From NCBI GenBank assembly GCA_037951105.1, contig JBAMJV010000858.1:55001-119000 (forward strand): a stretch of 64,000 nt of DNA. Reading direction: 5' to 3'. Below are positions 46,955 to 61,033 of this stretch, one piece after another. The DNA is from Echinarachnius parma (lineage: Eukaryota > Echinodermata > Echinoidea > Clypeasteroida > Echinarachniidae). The notes beneath the pieces were generated by a model that was not told where the DNA came from, made no database searches, and saw nothing but the letters and a program-made list of their open reading frames with translations. Position 1 is the first letter of the stretch; every line of letters begins with the position of its first letter. The position numbers and the translations under genes were made by a program.

Positions 46955-49193
46955 CCCAGGGAGCAAACACCCCCTTTTTTAGGATATCAAACATGGAATG
47001 TTATAAAAGGTTGTGCACCAGAAATGTTTTCTAGGACCTTCTAGGATCACAACCTAGGTGGACAACCTTGCGATCTAGCTACTGGAAGTCCTCAAAACGC
47101 GTACAAACGATTTAACCCATAATGTACGTCAATAGCGTCTTAAATCCTTAGGGTTCATGAAGGTTTGTCTCTGCTATTTTCACAATTACACTAACAAGCA
47201 TTGCTTCAGATCCGTGTTCTGTAGAGTCGTGTGCATCTTTTGATACCAGATTTGACTGCATAATATCTTCGGTTAATGTGTCACGTCTCATTTTAAGTCG
47301 CGTGTCATACAACCAACAAATAATTGTACGTTCATTTATGTACAAAAACGCATTGAAATGTTCAGACTTTTTAAAACGTCACACAATTTGTATTTGGAAT
47401 TCTTCAAATGGCATTCAATGTTATTTTTGTAAGTTTTTAAAATGATATAATCTAAATAATTATAAAACATAAAACATATAACAAATTAAAAACAATAACA
47501 TGAATACTACTTCTTTATACATTAAGCTTGGTTTAAACAATGTTACGATATCTGTTAATGTTGTAGGCCATTTTCTGAGCCATCGTACCCTTTTAGGTTG
47601 TATTGGTACATCACTGTTTCAATAAGTCCACACAATAATAATTTGTATTTGACTCATATAAATGTTGTGTTCATTGGACTAGAAGTACACACATGTTTAT
47701 CATGAATGCGCACTTTACATTAAGAACAATTATACTGTTTGAATCCGTGACATTGCATTCTTGTCAATGATGGTGACGTAAAATCATATGGAGAAGCATG
47801 TTCTTTATTGGGATAAGATCTTCAAGATGGATCACTATTAAACAGCTTGTATATGGCAGCTTTCCAAAGATTTGAATCCTTGAACTGGTCAGGTTGATGG
47901 TTTAAACAGTTATGGTTATATCAGGTGACTGCACATGTCTCCAGGAATCATTAACCATTAATACATTGTTCACTCAAATACTGTTCTCACTGAGGAAGCT
48001 CAGGGCAGTTCCTGTGTTAGCTGTCAACTGCACAACATATATGGTTCAAGAACTACATGACTGTATGTAATGCCATTTGATATCTTAGACTTGGACCATT
48101 TAATCGAGCACATCATTGTTACTTCTTAGCGGATGATGTACTTTACATAAATGTATAGATCGTAAATGACGTTTAGTTTTAGAGGGATATCATTCATACA
48201 AATGCTTAAATTTAGATCAGCATATCCACACTTATAGTATAGGGTATTTCACACCAATTTAATTATAATATGTCATATTGGCATCTGTGATAATGTAGCC
48301 TGATAATTGAGGTTTGATTGGTCACTTTGTAGTTTTGTCCCTCTGTCTCCCTTGCACTCCCATGTGAGTAGAAATGTTCACTCTGTGTGCTGCATGGGCG
48401 TAGATCTATACTTATGTAATACCTATTCATCAGGGGGGGATGAATGAATAGATCACCCCCCTGATGAATAGGTATCAATGACAGATCTACGCCCATGGTG
48501 TGCTGGATTGATTGCAGTATGTACATGTATCTAATGACTGGGGGTAATAATAATGATGCATCGCGATCGTCAAAAGACGGAACGTTCGCTATTTCATAAC
48601 ATCAACCTTATTATCATCATAATTATTACAATTATAATTCTTATGTATTTCTTTGTTTCAAATTATTTTGTTTTGTATTGTTTTATCATTTGTTTTGCCA
48701 GTGTATTGTTTTCATCATAATGCCATCTAACATGTACAGGGTTTTACAGATAAATATTTTTGTCATTCTATAATCTGCACAATTTCCACGATTTTTTGTC
48801 CATAAGCGTATGTGAAATTTCATATTATATGTCTGACACGTGACATATATTATACAGACATGTGACTTACAAACCATAGAAGTAAAAAGGCAAAATTTGG
48901 TATCAAAAGATGCACACCTATCTATGAAAGACATGTCCGAAGAAATGTGATGATAGCAGCATGCGTTTGGGTGTAATCGTGAAAATACCAGAGTAGGGCA
49001 TTCATAAACCCTAAGGAGGCGTAAAGTAGGGGTAAAATCCTTCATATGTGTTACGTGGCCTTCCAGTAGCTAGTTCGTGAGGTTGTCCACCTAGGTTGTG
49101 CTTCTACAAGGTCCTAGAAGACAATTCCTGGCCCCAACCTTTTATAACATTCCATGTCTGTAAAACCCCCTTTGCTCCCTGGGTAGTATAGTT
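46955..49193. mobile_element. 2.24-kb DNA transposon with ~200-bp terminal inverted repeats
   Basis: CCCAGGGAGCAAA at the left and TTTGCTCCCTGGG at the right begin arms that stay alignable for about 200 bp (shared CATGGAATGTTATAAAAGG, ACAACCTAGGTGGACAACC, TAGCTACTGGAAG, CCTTAGGGTT). TA flanks both ends (46953-46954, 49194-49195). The interior has no recognisable transposase, so it is probably non-autonomous. A hAT-like MITE sits inside at 48393-48497. Confidence 0.8.
48393..48497. mobile_element. Foldback MITE with exact 8-bp duplication (nested)
   Basis: Ends CATGGGCGTAGATCT and AGATCTACGCCCATG; inner arms CCTATTCATCAGGGGG and CCCCCTGATGAATAGG. Flanked by GTGTGCTG at 48385-48392 and 48498-48505. 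A related copy is at 58199-58307. Confidence 0.85.
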
Positions 49194-49225
49194 GACGCAT
49201 AGATTTATACATGTATAGAGTTGAC

Positions 49226-49392
49226 TAGTCTAGGTTCTATACTCTGTATACACATTTCCCTATATATATACGCGTATATAAACTCGGTGATCTGTACCCC
49301 CGGTGAACCTGTTCAGATTCACCGTAACAGATGCACCGGGTTACGCGATATATTGGGAAAAGGTGTAAAAACAGAGTATAGAACCTAGACTA
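49226..49392. mobile_element. MULE-like MITE with 9-bp duplication
   Basis: A perfect 22-bp inverted repeat (TAGTCTAGGTTCTATACT start) on both ends, flanked exactly by AGAGTTGAC at 49217-49225 and 49393-49401. A 9-bp duplication is typical of Mutator-like transposons. 167 bp, non-coding. Confidence 0.85.
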
Positions 49393-49825
49393 AGAGTTGA
49401 CCGGACTTGTCTATGACCGGAGTGACCATTCATCCGAATACTCACTACTCTGTATCATATGGATATTTAGTAAACATGGTAAATAGTAACTGTGATCAGC
49501 CTGGTTAGGTTAGGTAAATTGGAGCCTTATCGCTGCCATATTGTACTGGGTTCTGTATTGTGCGCATGCCATATGACGAGAGCGTATTATAGAGCATTAT
49601 ACATTTAGGCAAATAGGCGTAACATATGGACGAGACCCAAATCTATATTATATGGAGCAATGGTCAGAGGACCTAAACCACGGATAAATTTAAAAGTCCT
49701 GGGAATAAAGTGCTAAAGTATAGTTTTGCCGTGCAGTTTAGACCGACTTTCGTGTGAAAAGGGGACAAAAAAAAGTGTCAGTGGCCCGTCAGTGGTGTAC
49801 TATACTAGTAAATATATATAATTGT

Positions 49826-52800
49826 ATGATGTTTCGAAAACTCCAAGCTGTTGTCGGGATCAGGATCACTCGAGAATGTATTAGATCTGGAAGGCTGCAA
49901 TATCCTTTGCGATTGATCTCGGGAAAACATCGAGCAACACAGTGTTTATCGTCTGCTTGCACAAATAATCGGGACCTATGTGCCGCCACTAGAGGTAACA
50001 ACATTATATAAATACCATGCTAACCACATCTGCAATGTAATATTCAAACTAATTTAGGTAGTATATTATGGCCATTTACTAGTCAGCAAAATCCAACATT
50101 TCCCCACTGCGCAGAGTGTAGAAAAGAGGAACATAATATTTAGAATCAGGATATATAATTGCTTGTTTTGTTGACTATGGCCTAGGAATCAATATGTAGA
50201 ATATATATAAACCGAACACAAAAAGTAACTTCACCCCTAATTGCAATTGCCCATAATTTCATAACCAAGAATCGTTTCAAGATTTCGTCTTGCCAATATA
50301 TCCATATAGTAGTTAGGAAAACAATGTGTAAAAATAAGAGGTAACCATCTAATCCATGGTTGAGTGAGCACACATTACAGAAAAAATAGTCATATTTCAA
50401 AATTCACAAAAGTATTATCATCATTACAAATTATTGAGAGTTGGAAAATTAAAAAATGCACTGTTTTACAATTGCAATTAATGCATTTTACCACATGTAA
50501 CATCAAAAAATCAAAATGAATGGAATATCAAACAGCATTGTTTCATAAACCATGATCAATGCATTCTGCCACATGTGCGGATTCACAACAATGTACAGGC
50601 ACGCGCAATACCTTGTGACTTTTGAATTGGGCCATTTTGTCTTTAATCTGTGCTCATTCAGCCATGAAGTAATGAATATCTCTGATTTTCGCACATATCG
50701 AACATAACAACTGTGCCAATATTGTGCTAAGATAACATCTTGAAACAATAATCGGTTATGAAATTATGGGCAATTGCTTAGGGGTGAAGTTACTTTTTGT
50801 GTTCGGTTTATATATGCAGTTGCAATGGAAATAAATATGGCTATATAGCACATAAGGTGTGGCCTGATCGCTCATATAATTAGTACTAGTACATGTACAG
50901 TAGTCAACTGACTAAAATACTATAGCTGAACCCCATCCTGAAAGTCAAGGGGCCAACAACCGAACCTGTTTACATGTATATACGGCTCTGGTGGCTACCA
51001 GTCTACCAATTGCACTAGAATGTAGGAGGGGGCTTGTGTCCCCAAATGACTTATTTAAAGCAATTTAATGGGAACATCCTCTAAAAATGAAGAAATAAGA
51101 GTGTGCCCCCGCCCCAATAATGTGCGTAGCTAATCAGTCCGCCCACATTGGACGTGGTCGGACTGACTGGACCCGGGGCACTGAAATTATAGAGGAGCAC
51201 CCCTTGTGGATTTTCTTCTTGTTTTCTTCAAATATTTACCCCTTGTGTTTTTAAATAAGTATTATTACTATTGGGGGCATCTGCCCCTGCCCCCCCCCCC
51301 CCCCCCCCCCAGTCAGGCTTGACTCATAATTCCATGCCATATATGTTAACAGAGTGGACGCCATCATGTTCATCCCGGCGGTTCAAAGCGACCTCGTCCC
51401 AAACCAGGACGGCTGCCACGGACCAGTTCCGAGAGGCCTTCGATGGTAAGTCACTCTTGTATCCTGAATACAACACAGACCCCTCACTGGTCATGTCCGG
51501 CGTCGATCACGACCCGACGTCGGAGATGGTGATCGTGCACTGGAGCGACGACCACAGTCAGAAGTTCCCCGTGGTTTGGCTCCGAGACAACTGCCACTGC
51601 CCGACCTGCTACGATGTCGACACGCACACCCGACTCAAGTACATGCAGGTGAGTTTGATTTTTTTTTTTTGCAAAGGTGTTTTTTTCAATTGTGATTATT
51701 TTTGTCTGGAACTGCCGTTCATCATCACCATCCAAGAGATACGGCCTTTCCTTTTATAAGCATGAAATACCGATGCATATCTCCGACCGGAATAAATGTT
51801 GGGTCCCACATATTTGAACATTAAAGAAAATATTTGTAAAGCCTTAATATTTTAGAAAATTTACCTAAGTGATATTGAATCATATGTAATGATTATTCTA
51901 ACAAAAACTCACATTCAAAATTTGTTGGGGAAAATGGTTGACCTCACCGGTGTCTACGATTCAAGCAACCAGTCAGTGGTGTTGTGTGATAACATGCTAG
52001 TTTTAGTTACTATTATTCATGTAGTTTGACCAGGGGGGTGTTTCACAAAGATCCTTAGTTGAACTTAACAATTATGGAAAGCCGTTAGTTTCTTTGAAAA
52101 CAATTTTTGAAAAGTTATTTTGAAAGGCATAAAATATTGATTCAAATCATTAATATTTTCTATTATCAAGGAGATTCCATGTTTATTGATGACAAATTTA
52201 TTAAAAAGTCTAAAATACTTGCATATTGGCTTTTGAATGTATTTCATTCCAAGGCTACATATGGCTTACATACTTTGTAAGTCCAAATTAGAGTTAAGTT
52301 CAACTTAGGATCGTTGTGAAACATCCACCCCCCCCCCCCCCCCCCCCCCCCAGAACTGTATACATGAGTGGTTCATAGTTTGCAATTTATAACAGCCTTC
52401 ATTTATATTAAGCAATGTGATTAGGCATAATTTGCATAAACAAAGAGCAGTTATATTAATTACATAAAGATATTTTTTATTCAAATTATTTGTTGTGTAC
52501 ATGTGAATGTTGAGCAATACGCCTACTTCACTTAGTAAGTACATACATGTGTCTATATTTATACACTTTGCATATAAAATAGGATCTAGATATAAACATA
52601 ACGATCCAAGATATCCGGATATCCCAAGACGGACAGAGGTTGGACATCAAATGGAGTGATGACCACGTAAGCTCGTTGCTAGGTGACTGGTTGCTTGGCA
52701 ACCGTTTTGACCAGGGCTCAATTGACGCTGTTAAGGTAGGTTGAGTGGTAATGTCAACGTTTTCCATTTTAATTTCTTCTTGTAGTTTTTAGCTACAAAA

Positions 52801-55800
52801 ACCAAGATAAAATGATTATTAGTACTTAAAACAGTATTTTTACGCCTATCTTTTAGTGATGATGTGAACATTTATCATGTATTCTTGCCTACGGTATTAA
52901 ATGTAATTTGAGGAGTGCATAAACAGCATAATATTTAAACTAAATATTCTTGTATCTGTTAAGGTCCAATTTATGTGCCCACTCTTCTAATTTTCAATGC
53001 CGAGCACTGGTAATTAAAGAAAGTGACATTTTCCCATATAGTGATTTAATTTTCTTTGTCTCTTTTTTATTCTAATTTTTCATGGATGTGAGGTGAATGT
53101 TTTACATACTTGAATGCATAGTGCACTCATTATGTACCAAATATATGTATTCATCCATGATATGATCCTGCCGTTAGCCTATTATAAAAGAAACAACTCA
53201 AATAAATATAATTTATAGATAGTTAATGATTAGAATGATTTGCCTCCCTTTCATAATTTCATTTAAAAATAATATTTGTTTTGGTTTTCAACCACAGTAA
53301 TAAAATGCCCATAGGGTAGTGTTCTGTTCATTGTTTACCTCCGTGCAGTGATCAGTTTACAGACCCGACATAATTGACGCATGAATATCATTATTTGTAG
53401 GTTTCAATGATTCGATCCCAGTTTCTGTCACTAGAACTTCAAAACCACTATCTCTGCACAATTGGTGAAAAATTGTGTCGCCAGTGATCCTGCTCTCCTA
53501 GAGAAGAGATTTAACTTTACACCAGCAAAATTTTATTTTTATTTGATAGTGAGGGTCCTTCTCGTAAAAGTTACCATAAATTGAAAGCGATTGAAAGTGA
53601 AATAAACAAATGACAGGGGATAGAATATGGCTGAGGTACCAAAAAACCCATGTCGCCAAGACAAAATCGTTCAGTTTTTCCAATTTTGTACAAAAATGAG
53701 AGTACACAGTAGCAAAACAAGTGCGGTTTCATGACAGCAGCACAGTGTTCTATGAAACATAATAAAAGTTTTAATTATTCCACTTCATTTAAAATTGTGA
53801 TGCCCATTGGAAATGTGTCGCCAAATCTACTGAAACATACGTTACTGTTATTCTACTAAATAAAAGTATATGCTTAGATGCTGACATCTGTACAGTTATC
53901 TTATTTTTCTAATGATGAGAACATGGTATACAAGTAAAAACATGTTTGAAAGTCAATATACAAAAGAAATGTGACTGGGAACAAAATAAAGAGACAGGAT
54001 AAAAAGGTAGATTTAAGAGGTGTAACATACGTTACCACGAATTGTAAATATAGGTAATGACTATGATATAAATGATTATTCTGGAGTTGAGGCCAATGAA
54101 GTAGATTGATATTACGCGATAATGAAAATTAAGTTCAACTAAATGTTGCTTATTCAACCGATTGAAGGCCAGGATGTAACTTACGTGATGTAACATACGT
54201 TGCCATGCGTTAAAAAAATGTGTGTAGGATATACTTAAAGGGGACCACCAGGCAAAAGACAACACATTATTATATGTTTTGGTACCGTTTTGTGATATCA
54301 AATAGATACCCTACATTTTTCAAAGGGTTGCGTAATTCATAAACAAAGCAATTAATGTCCACCACTTACGGAACCACTGCTATTTCCTGGTTCCACACGG
54401 GCCAAGCATTTGCGAGTGCGTCAATGCTTTCACGCGTACGTCAATAGAATCCCGGATGATTCGTTCGCTCTGCACAGAGCGCTCTGGCTCTGCAAAACTA
54501 TAGTCTACGCAATTCAGACCGCATAAACGCATGGTTGAGAATGGTGATGCGTTTTCCAATTATATATTTTGTTCTGAAAACATATGTTTGTGAACTTGTT
54601 GAAGGAATGGAATACTAAAGTTGTTACCTTTCTATAATAAGAATATTATTTTTGGGTGGTGGTACCCTTTAATAACTATCTAAATTGGTAGCAAACTTGT
54701 TTACGCCATCTACATGTGGTTCAGGGTGAGCTTAGCAATCATTTTCAAGGCCAAAATGGTATTCAAACAACCCTAATGTAACTTACGTTACCAATTTGAA
54801 ACATACGGCCAAATCACATATCTTTGGATATCGTTAACGGACGCCTGACTAAATGCGATGTTCACAAATATGTTTCAATGGATTTATATATACTTTGTTG
54901 TTTATTTTCATGATTGTAACCTTCAGTTACCAACTTTGAAACTAACTAGCTATCATGTGAATGTTGATGGTAACGTATGTTACACCCTTTTATCAAAATG
55001 AAGCATTAGGTGCCAATTTTCTCGGAGTATATACTACTAAGTATGTCCTTTAGATAGGCATTAAAAATCAAACGTTTGGCAAGAACTTTATTTTTGAAAT
55101 TTTCTGACTATTCAATTGTGCCGAGATAGTGGTTTTGGAATGCAACTTAAAGGGGTAGTTAATTTTTGGTATAGAGGGCGCTGCACGAAATAATTTTTTG
55201 TGAGATAATAAAAAACTGAGTGTAAAATTTGAAAGAGCATACAATTTTAATGACAGAATAAACTTTATTTGATAAAAATCGGTTCAGATATGGCTGTAAT
55301 ATCAATAAATATATCCGATCGGAATACATCTGGGGCCCAGATTTATTCGATGATTTTTTAAACAAATTCAAAAATGCTTACACTTTTTCAAAAAATTCCA
55401 AGAGGTTTTTAAACAGTTGTTGATGATATCTCTATTTAATCATTATTTCAACAAAACATCACATGCATACTTTTTTATGAAAAATGGTTGAAACCAATTC
55501 ATTTTAGAGAGCGCCCTCTTGTGTTTGAATGGCTCTTAGTCGTTTGTAATTTTCTATACCTTTCGAGCATGGTGGAGTTATAACTATTAGTTTGTAATGT
55601 TACTGTGCAGGTTTTGGTTACTAAAGCTCAGCCTTACCAAAATTGTATTACCCCTTTAACCAGTACTCCACACAATCTTACAGATACAAGCAAGATAGTT
55701 TGCTTGTCCATTTCCCAACAACAAATCTGTGAATTTTATATTTTCTCTTTGACTATGTCATGACGAAAACGTGACACCCTTAACACATTCAAAGGATATT

Positions 55801-58800
55801 GGAATCGATTATTGGGGTGCTGACGTTCTGAGCAGCGGGCGTCTCCGCGAGTTTGAATTTGATGACGTCATCAACACGGATGAAGCGCTCCACGATTGGT
55901 TGTTTGATCTGAAGGTTCTCGGGATATCCATGATCAAGAATGCACCGACTGAGTCGCACCAGATCCACCGGGTGGCGGACAGGATCGGCTACATTTTGCC
56001 CACGTCATTTGGGTAAGCAGGGTTGTGGACGTAGTGTGGTAATATGGGCTTTTCGCAAGCGCAACGCGGCCGTACAAACTACGTGTCGTGTGCAAAAATC
56101 ACCAATTTCCTGTAGTATCAGCGATCCCTCCGTTCCTGAACTGTTATCACCGACCGTCTTTGGTCAATTGTGCGGCCGCGCTGAGAGACCGCTCGATCCG
56201 GCAAACAGCCAATCAGCAGCGCTCGCTGCTCGTAGCGAGGTCAAACGTCGCTCGCAACGTGTGTGGAGTGTAGTGTGTAGTGTGCATGTGTAGTGTGCTG
56301 CCCAGCTGTTCAACCATCCGAGTGTACGGCCGCGTTGATCAAATAAGCGAAACGGCTTGTAAAACAGAGTTGTTTTAGCGCGGCCGACGTACCAATAGAT
56401 CGTTCCTGCGTCGGTGAGAGCCGCCGCGTAGCACAGCGAAAAACCTCTATTATTGGTAGAGCGCCCACTTTCCAATCAACGGGATCCCGAGCTCGAAACC
56501 GGTGTATGCCTACAGTGTGTCCATTCGAAAAACATAATGCTGCTCTCTCTCTATATATATATACCCTGGGGGCGTTTCACAAAGATCCTAAGTTGAACTT
56601 AACTCTAAGTTGGACTTAACTATTCTGGAAAGCCATTTGTATGCTTAGAATAAAACCGTTTCTAAAGCAAGACCCCCGGGTGTATTAATGAGAACCCACG
56701 TGATCTTCTCAATGCCCATGACCTGCTTGGAAGGAATACTCCACAGGGAGTGGATATAGTGTGCATAATATGTGCAGGCTGGTATATGGCATCCTATGAC
56801 TGGGGTAATAGTGTAAATCGATTGGAGATTATATTGCATCATATTAGGGGTTTATATAACCCCTTATATTTAAACAATCGAAACCTATCATTACAAAATA
56901 CAAACAGTAGCCGCGAGACAGCGCCTTGCGTCTGGATAGTAAACAAAAAATACTAGCGCGTATAGGAGTTGCTGCTGAATCCATCTAACAAATAGTCACA
57001 CCTTTCTGGCTTGTTTTATATTGTCAATAAACCAACAAAATACAAACAAACAAATGTGACAGAATCTGTTTGATTATTCGCAATGTATACAGTAAATTAA
57101 CCTCACCATTACACAAAAATCTCCCCTAAACAACTAACTTCTCATAATGTCGTATAACGGAGAATTATTTAAAGATTTTGTCCTGATCAAAATATGTTAT
57201 GGTAAGTCAGTCAGTTGTACAATTTAGATGTTACCATTACTTCATGGTTGACTGAGCACAAATTAAGACAAAATGACCATATTTCACAATTTACACAAGT
57301 TAATTTATACAGTTGTTAAGGGGGGAAAAGCACGGAATGTTCCACTCCAAGAGATTTTAAATATTATTGAGGGAAGAGTATAAGTCCCGAGACGTATAGT
57401 CGAGGGACTTATTTTCTTCACGAAATAGCATTTAAAATCCCGAGGGAACATTCGTCAAACTATGTTAAAACTGATATGGCAATCACGTGACTGTGTTAGG
57501 CAATCAACGACGCGTATTTTACTTAGTCAGATGATAATACTGGATATTATTGTGGAGGGGGAAATTTCAAATTGCATTGTTGTACAATCAGAATTAATAC
57601 GTTTAACCTCACGTGCCCTTTATAAATTATATGGCTATAATATCTTCAACAACATGCCATAATCGATGCATTCAACCACATAATGTACAGGCATGCATAA
57701 TTCAGTGGTGACTTAACGCTGGGTAATTATGTATTAGGATTTTATTCTATGCTCAGTCAGCCATGAAATGATGGGTTGTGCTAATTTTCGCACAAAATGT
57801 ATATAATTAATAATAATATTTCAAGGGAAGAATTGTTGAAACTTCATATTGAATGGCTCAGTCAGCCATGAAATGATGGGTTGTGCTAATTTTCGAACAA
57901 AATGTATATAATTAATACTAATATTTCAAGGGAAGAATTGTTGAAACTTCATATTTAAGAGGGGGACTTAAGTTTTGTGTTTACCTATAATTCTTCCCAA
58001 AAGAGCATTTGAATAAACTAACATGAATTTGTTATCATTTATTCCAGAATGTAGAGACGAAATGAGATAAATTGGATGCCTACTAACAAAAATGTCATAT
58101 GCACTATAGTAGTATTCATGCAATATTCAATGTATTAATTTGTAAGTTTTGTGGCGTGGGTGCTGTGTGGCTCTATATTTTGTTCACGTAATATTATCCA
58201 TCGTGGAGTTACGTAATACCTATTCAACTGGGGGGGATGAATGAATGGATCACCCCCCCCCCCCCCCCCCCACTTGAATGTGTATCAATGTCATGTCTAC
58301 GCCCGTGACATTATCCGTTGTGTGTCTCGCAAATTTACAGTATGAATAAGAGTGTGATGGTAACTTTCGCAAGGCAAAACGGGAATCTCACTTCTGAAAT
58401 TTTGTTTATTCTTTGAATTGCAGAGAGTACAGTGATGTGGTGACAGTCCCATCCTCGGATAACATTGCCTTCAAAAGTGGATCTCTCCAGCCCCACACTG
58501 ATTTCTCCTACTGCCAGTCGACCCCAGCAGTAAGTTCATAATTATTAAAGAGATCTAGTAACATTGTTGACATGTGCAAACAGTGATGAATGGTTGTGAA
58601 ATGTAACTACATTGTAATTGTGATCTGAAATGTCAACTAAGTAATGTGTACAAATTATGGCCGAGGGATGAGCGCAAAATGCAAAGTGATATTCGCTAAT
58701 TCATTGCACTGACTTCGGTACACAATTATAACTTTCCAGTGAATAATTAAAAATCCGAACACTTCAATCGCAAACATAAAAACTATTCCATGCTTCTACT

Positions 58801-61033
58801 GGTAATACGAATACAACAAGAGGTATGAGAGAACCACTAGAGTTCTATGAAAGTTTTGTGGACTTGGACAATATTAGTTGTTACAATGTACTAAATCCCT
58901 TTAATTTAGACTTATGGGCCCCGTTGCAGAAAGAGATACAATCGATTGTAAGTTACAATTAATTGTAAGTCAGATCATGACTGTGTTCTAAATACGCAAA
59001 TATGATTGGTTGAAACGCACATATTTTCTGACTAACAGTTAAAGTGATCTAAGTAAAGTGTCTAACTCCACGAAAATTTTACAATGATATTGATACAGGA
59101 GTGAAGTCTCAAATGTCATTTTGTGCAATATCTTTATAACTTTAGGGATCACTTTAATTATACCTTACAATCGATTGTATCTTCTCTTTCTACAACGGGG
59201 CCAAGGTGTCTTCCTCAGTAGCGCGTTTGCCTCCCAAAGTAATAAACATCGCCAAAAACAAATCAGAAAATAGGGGGAAATTAAGAAATAGATAGCCATA
59301 CCTCTTCTCATATATACAATTGGTTTCTTGTTCCTCCAATGAGTAGCTCTTATGTAGTGATGGTATTTACCAATATTGCATATATAAGGGGCAAAGGCTT
59401 ATCATGGTTGGACTTAATGGGGGCACGCGAATGTTTTTCTTTATTTCTTATTTTGGTATTGTTTTGTACAGTTTCCCTTTTATTGATCTACCATTCAAAC
59501 TTTTAGTAAAACAATACACAGCCTGAGTACCGCCAAACTATTACCTGAAAATGCTAACTTACTATCTTTCTCAACGAATCCACATCTTCAGTTTGGTATA
59601 TTCCACTATATCTGTCAAACGGAGAGCGAGGGAGGCAAGAACAAGCTCATCGACGGTTTCAAAGCGGCGGAAGAGCTGCGTGTCAGTGACCCGGAAGCAT
59701 TTCGTCTGCTAACGACCTACGAGGTGGAGCACTTTGCAGTGGCTGAAAACAAGGCTATTACTCCCAAAGGATACTACCACCTTTCGAGACAGCCTTTCAT
59801 AAGGTAATCCAGGGGCGGATCTAGCTTTTTGCTAAGGGGTGGGGGGGGGGGGGTGGATCTAGTCTTGGGGGGGGGGGGGGGTTTGACCCAATGACGATGC
59901 GGATACTGTGTGGGTCTGGACACATGATGGCGTTTTTCTATGCGCATCACATGTTCACTTGGCAGCCCAAGGGGGAGGGGGGGGGGGGGGGTTAAACCCC
60001 CTAACCCCCCCCCCCCCCCCCGTAGATCTGCCACTGTAATCAGAGTCTGTATATTATAGAGATGCAATTTGGTGCTGGTCTTTGGTTCGACTCCACCAAT
60101 ATTTATATTCGGGTCACAATTTCACTGAGGCTGACTTTTGCCTAATGCGCAAATCTGATTGGTTCAAATGTGTTTAATTGCAACTTTGCGATTGATCACA
60201 ACTCTTTATGCTACAGTCTACACCCCCTGTACATGTAATTATATTGCTAATGTATATTTAGAAAGAGAGGGAGAGAAAAACAGATGTGGAGAGGGGGAGA
60301 TAACAAATATGTGAGACATGAGTCTGTTTTGATTTTATGAAATCAGTGTTTTGTTATAAATATATATTTATTTCAATTCTTCTCATGAATTTTCCAAATA
60401 AATGTATATGTGTTCTGTGAAAATTTAAAAATATTTAGCTTATGTTTTCCATTGATTTCATGATGAGTAGTGTCGATGAACATAACAAGCTAACCCGAGA
60501 AGTGACAAGGGAGTAACAATCACCATTTATCTTACGTTTTCCATCGATTTCATGATTGACAGCGTTGATGAACAAAACAAGGTGACCCGAGTAGTGACGG
60601 GGGAGTACCACCAGCTGAAAAACTACCGCATCCCCGTTGAGGAGGTGCCTGGATTCTACCGGGCGATGAAGGCGTTCAACAGGATCCTACTCAGCGATGA
60701 CAACGTGTTCCACTACAAGCTCCAACCGGGTATGAAATAGTCAGAACAAACGACTGTATGGGGTTTCCTTTGAAATGTGTGACGTCGTGCTACCACGGAA
60801 CGACTGATTTTTCGATCTAGTTATGAAAGTACAATGATCCCCCCCCCCCCCTAGTAGCGTATCCAGGAATACTGCAAGGGAGGGCTCGAACCCTTAGAGC
60901 ACATTTCATGTACATGGGGTCTATGAGGCAGATCCCCCTGGAATCTTTTGAAATGTTAGCTAAAATTCATAGACCCAAATGAAAAACTACTGGTTAAAAA
61001 GCAATCAAGCCAGAAATCAAATTGCCTGGCTGA

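Noticed and set aside
56440-56510. Second tRNA-like sequence (TTGGTAGAGCGCCC ... CTCGAAACC)
   Set aside because: Only weak D-arm and T-arm resemblance; no anticodon or acceptor stem can be drawn.
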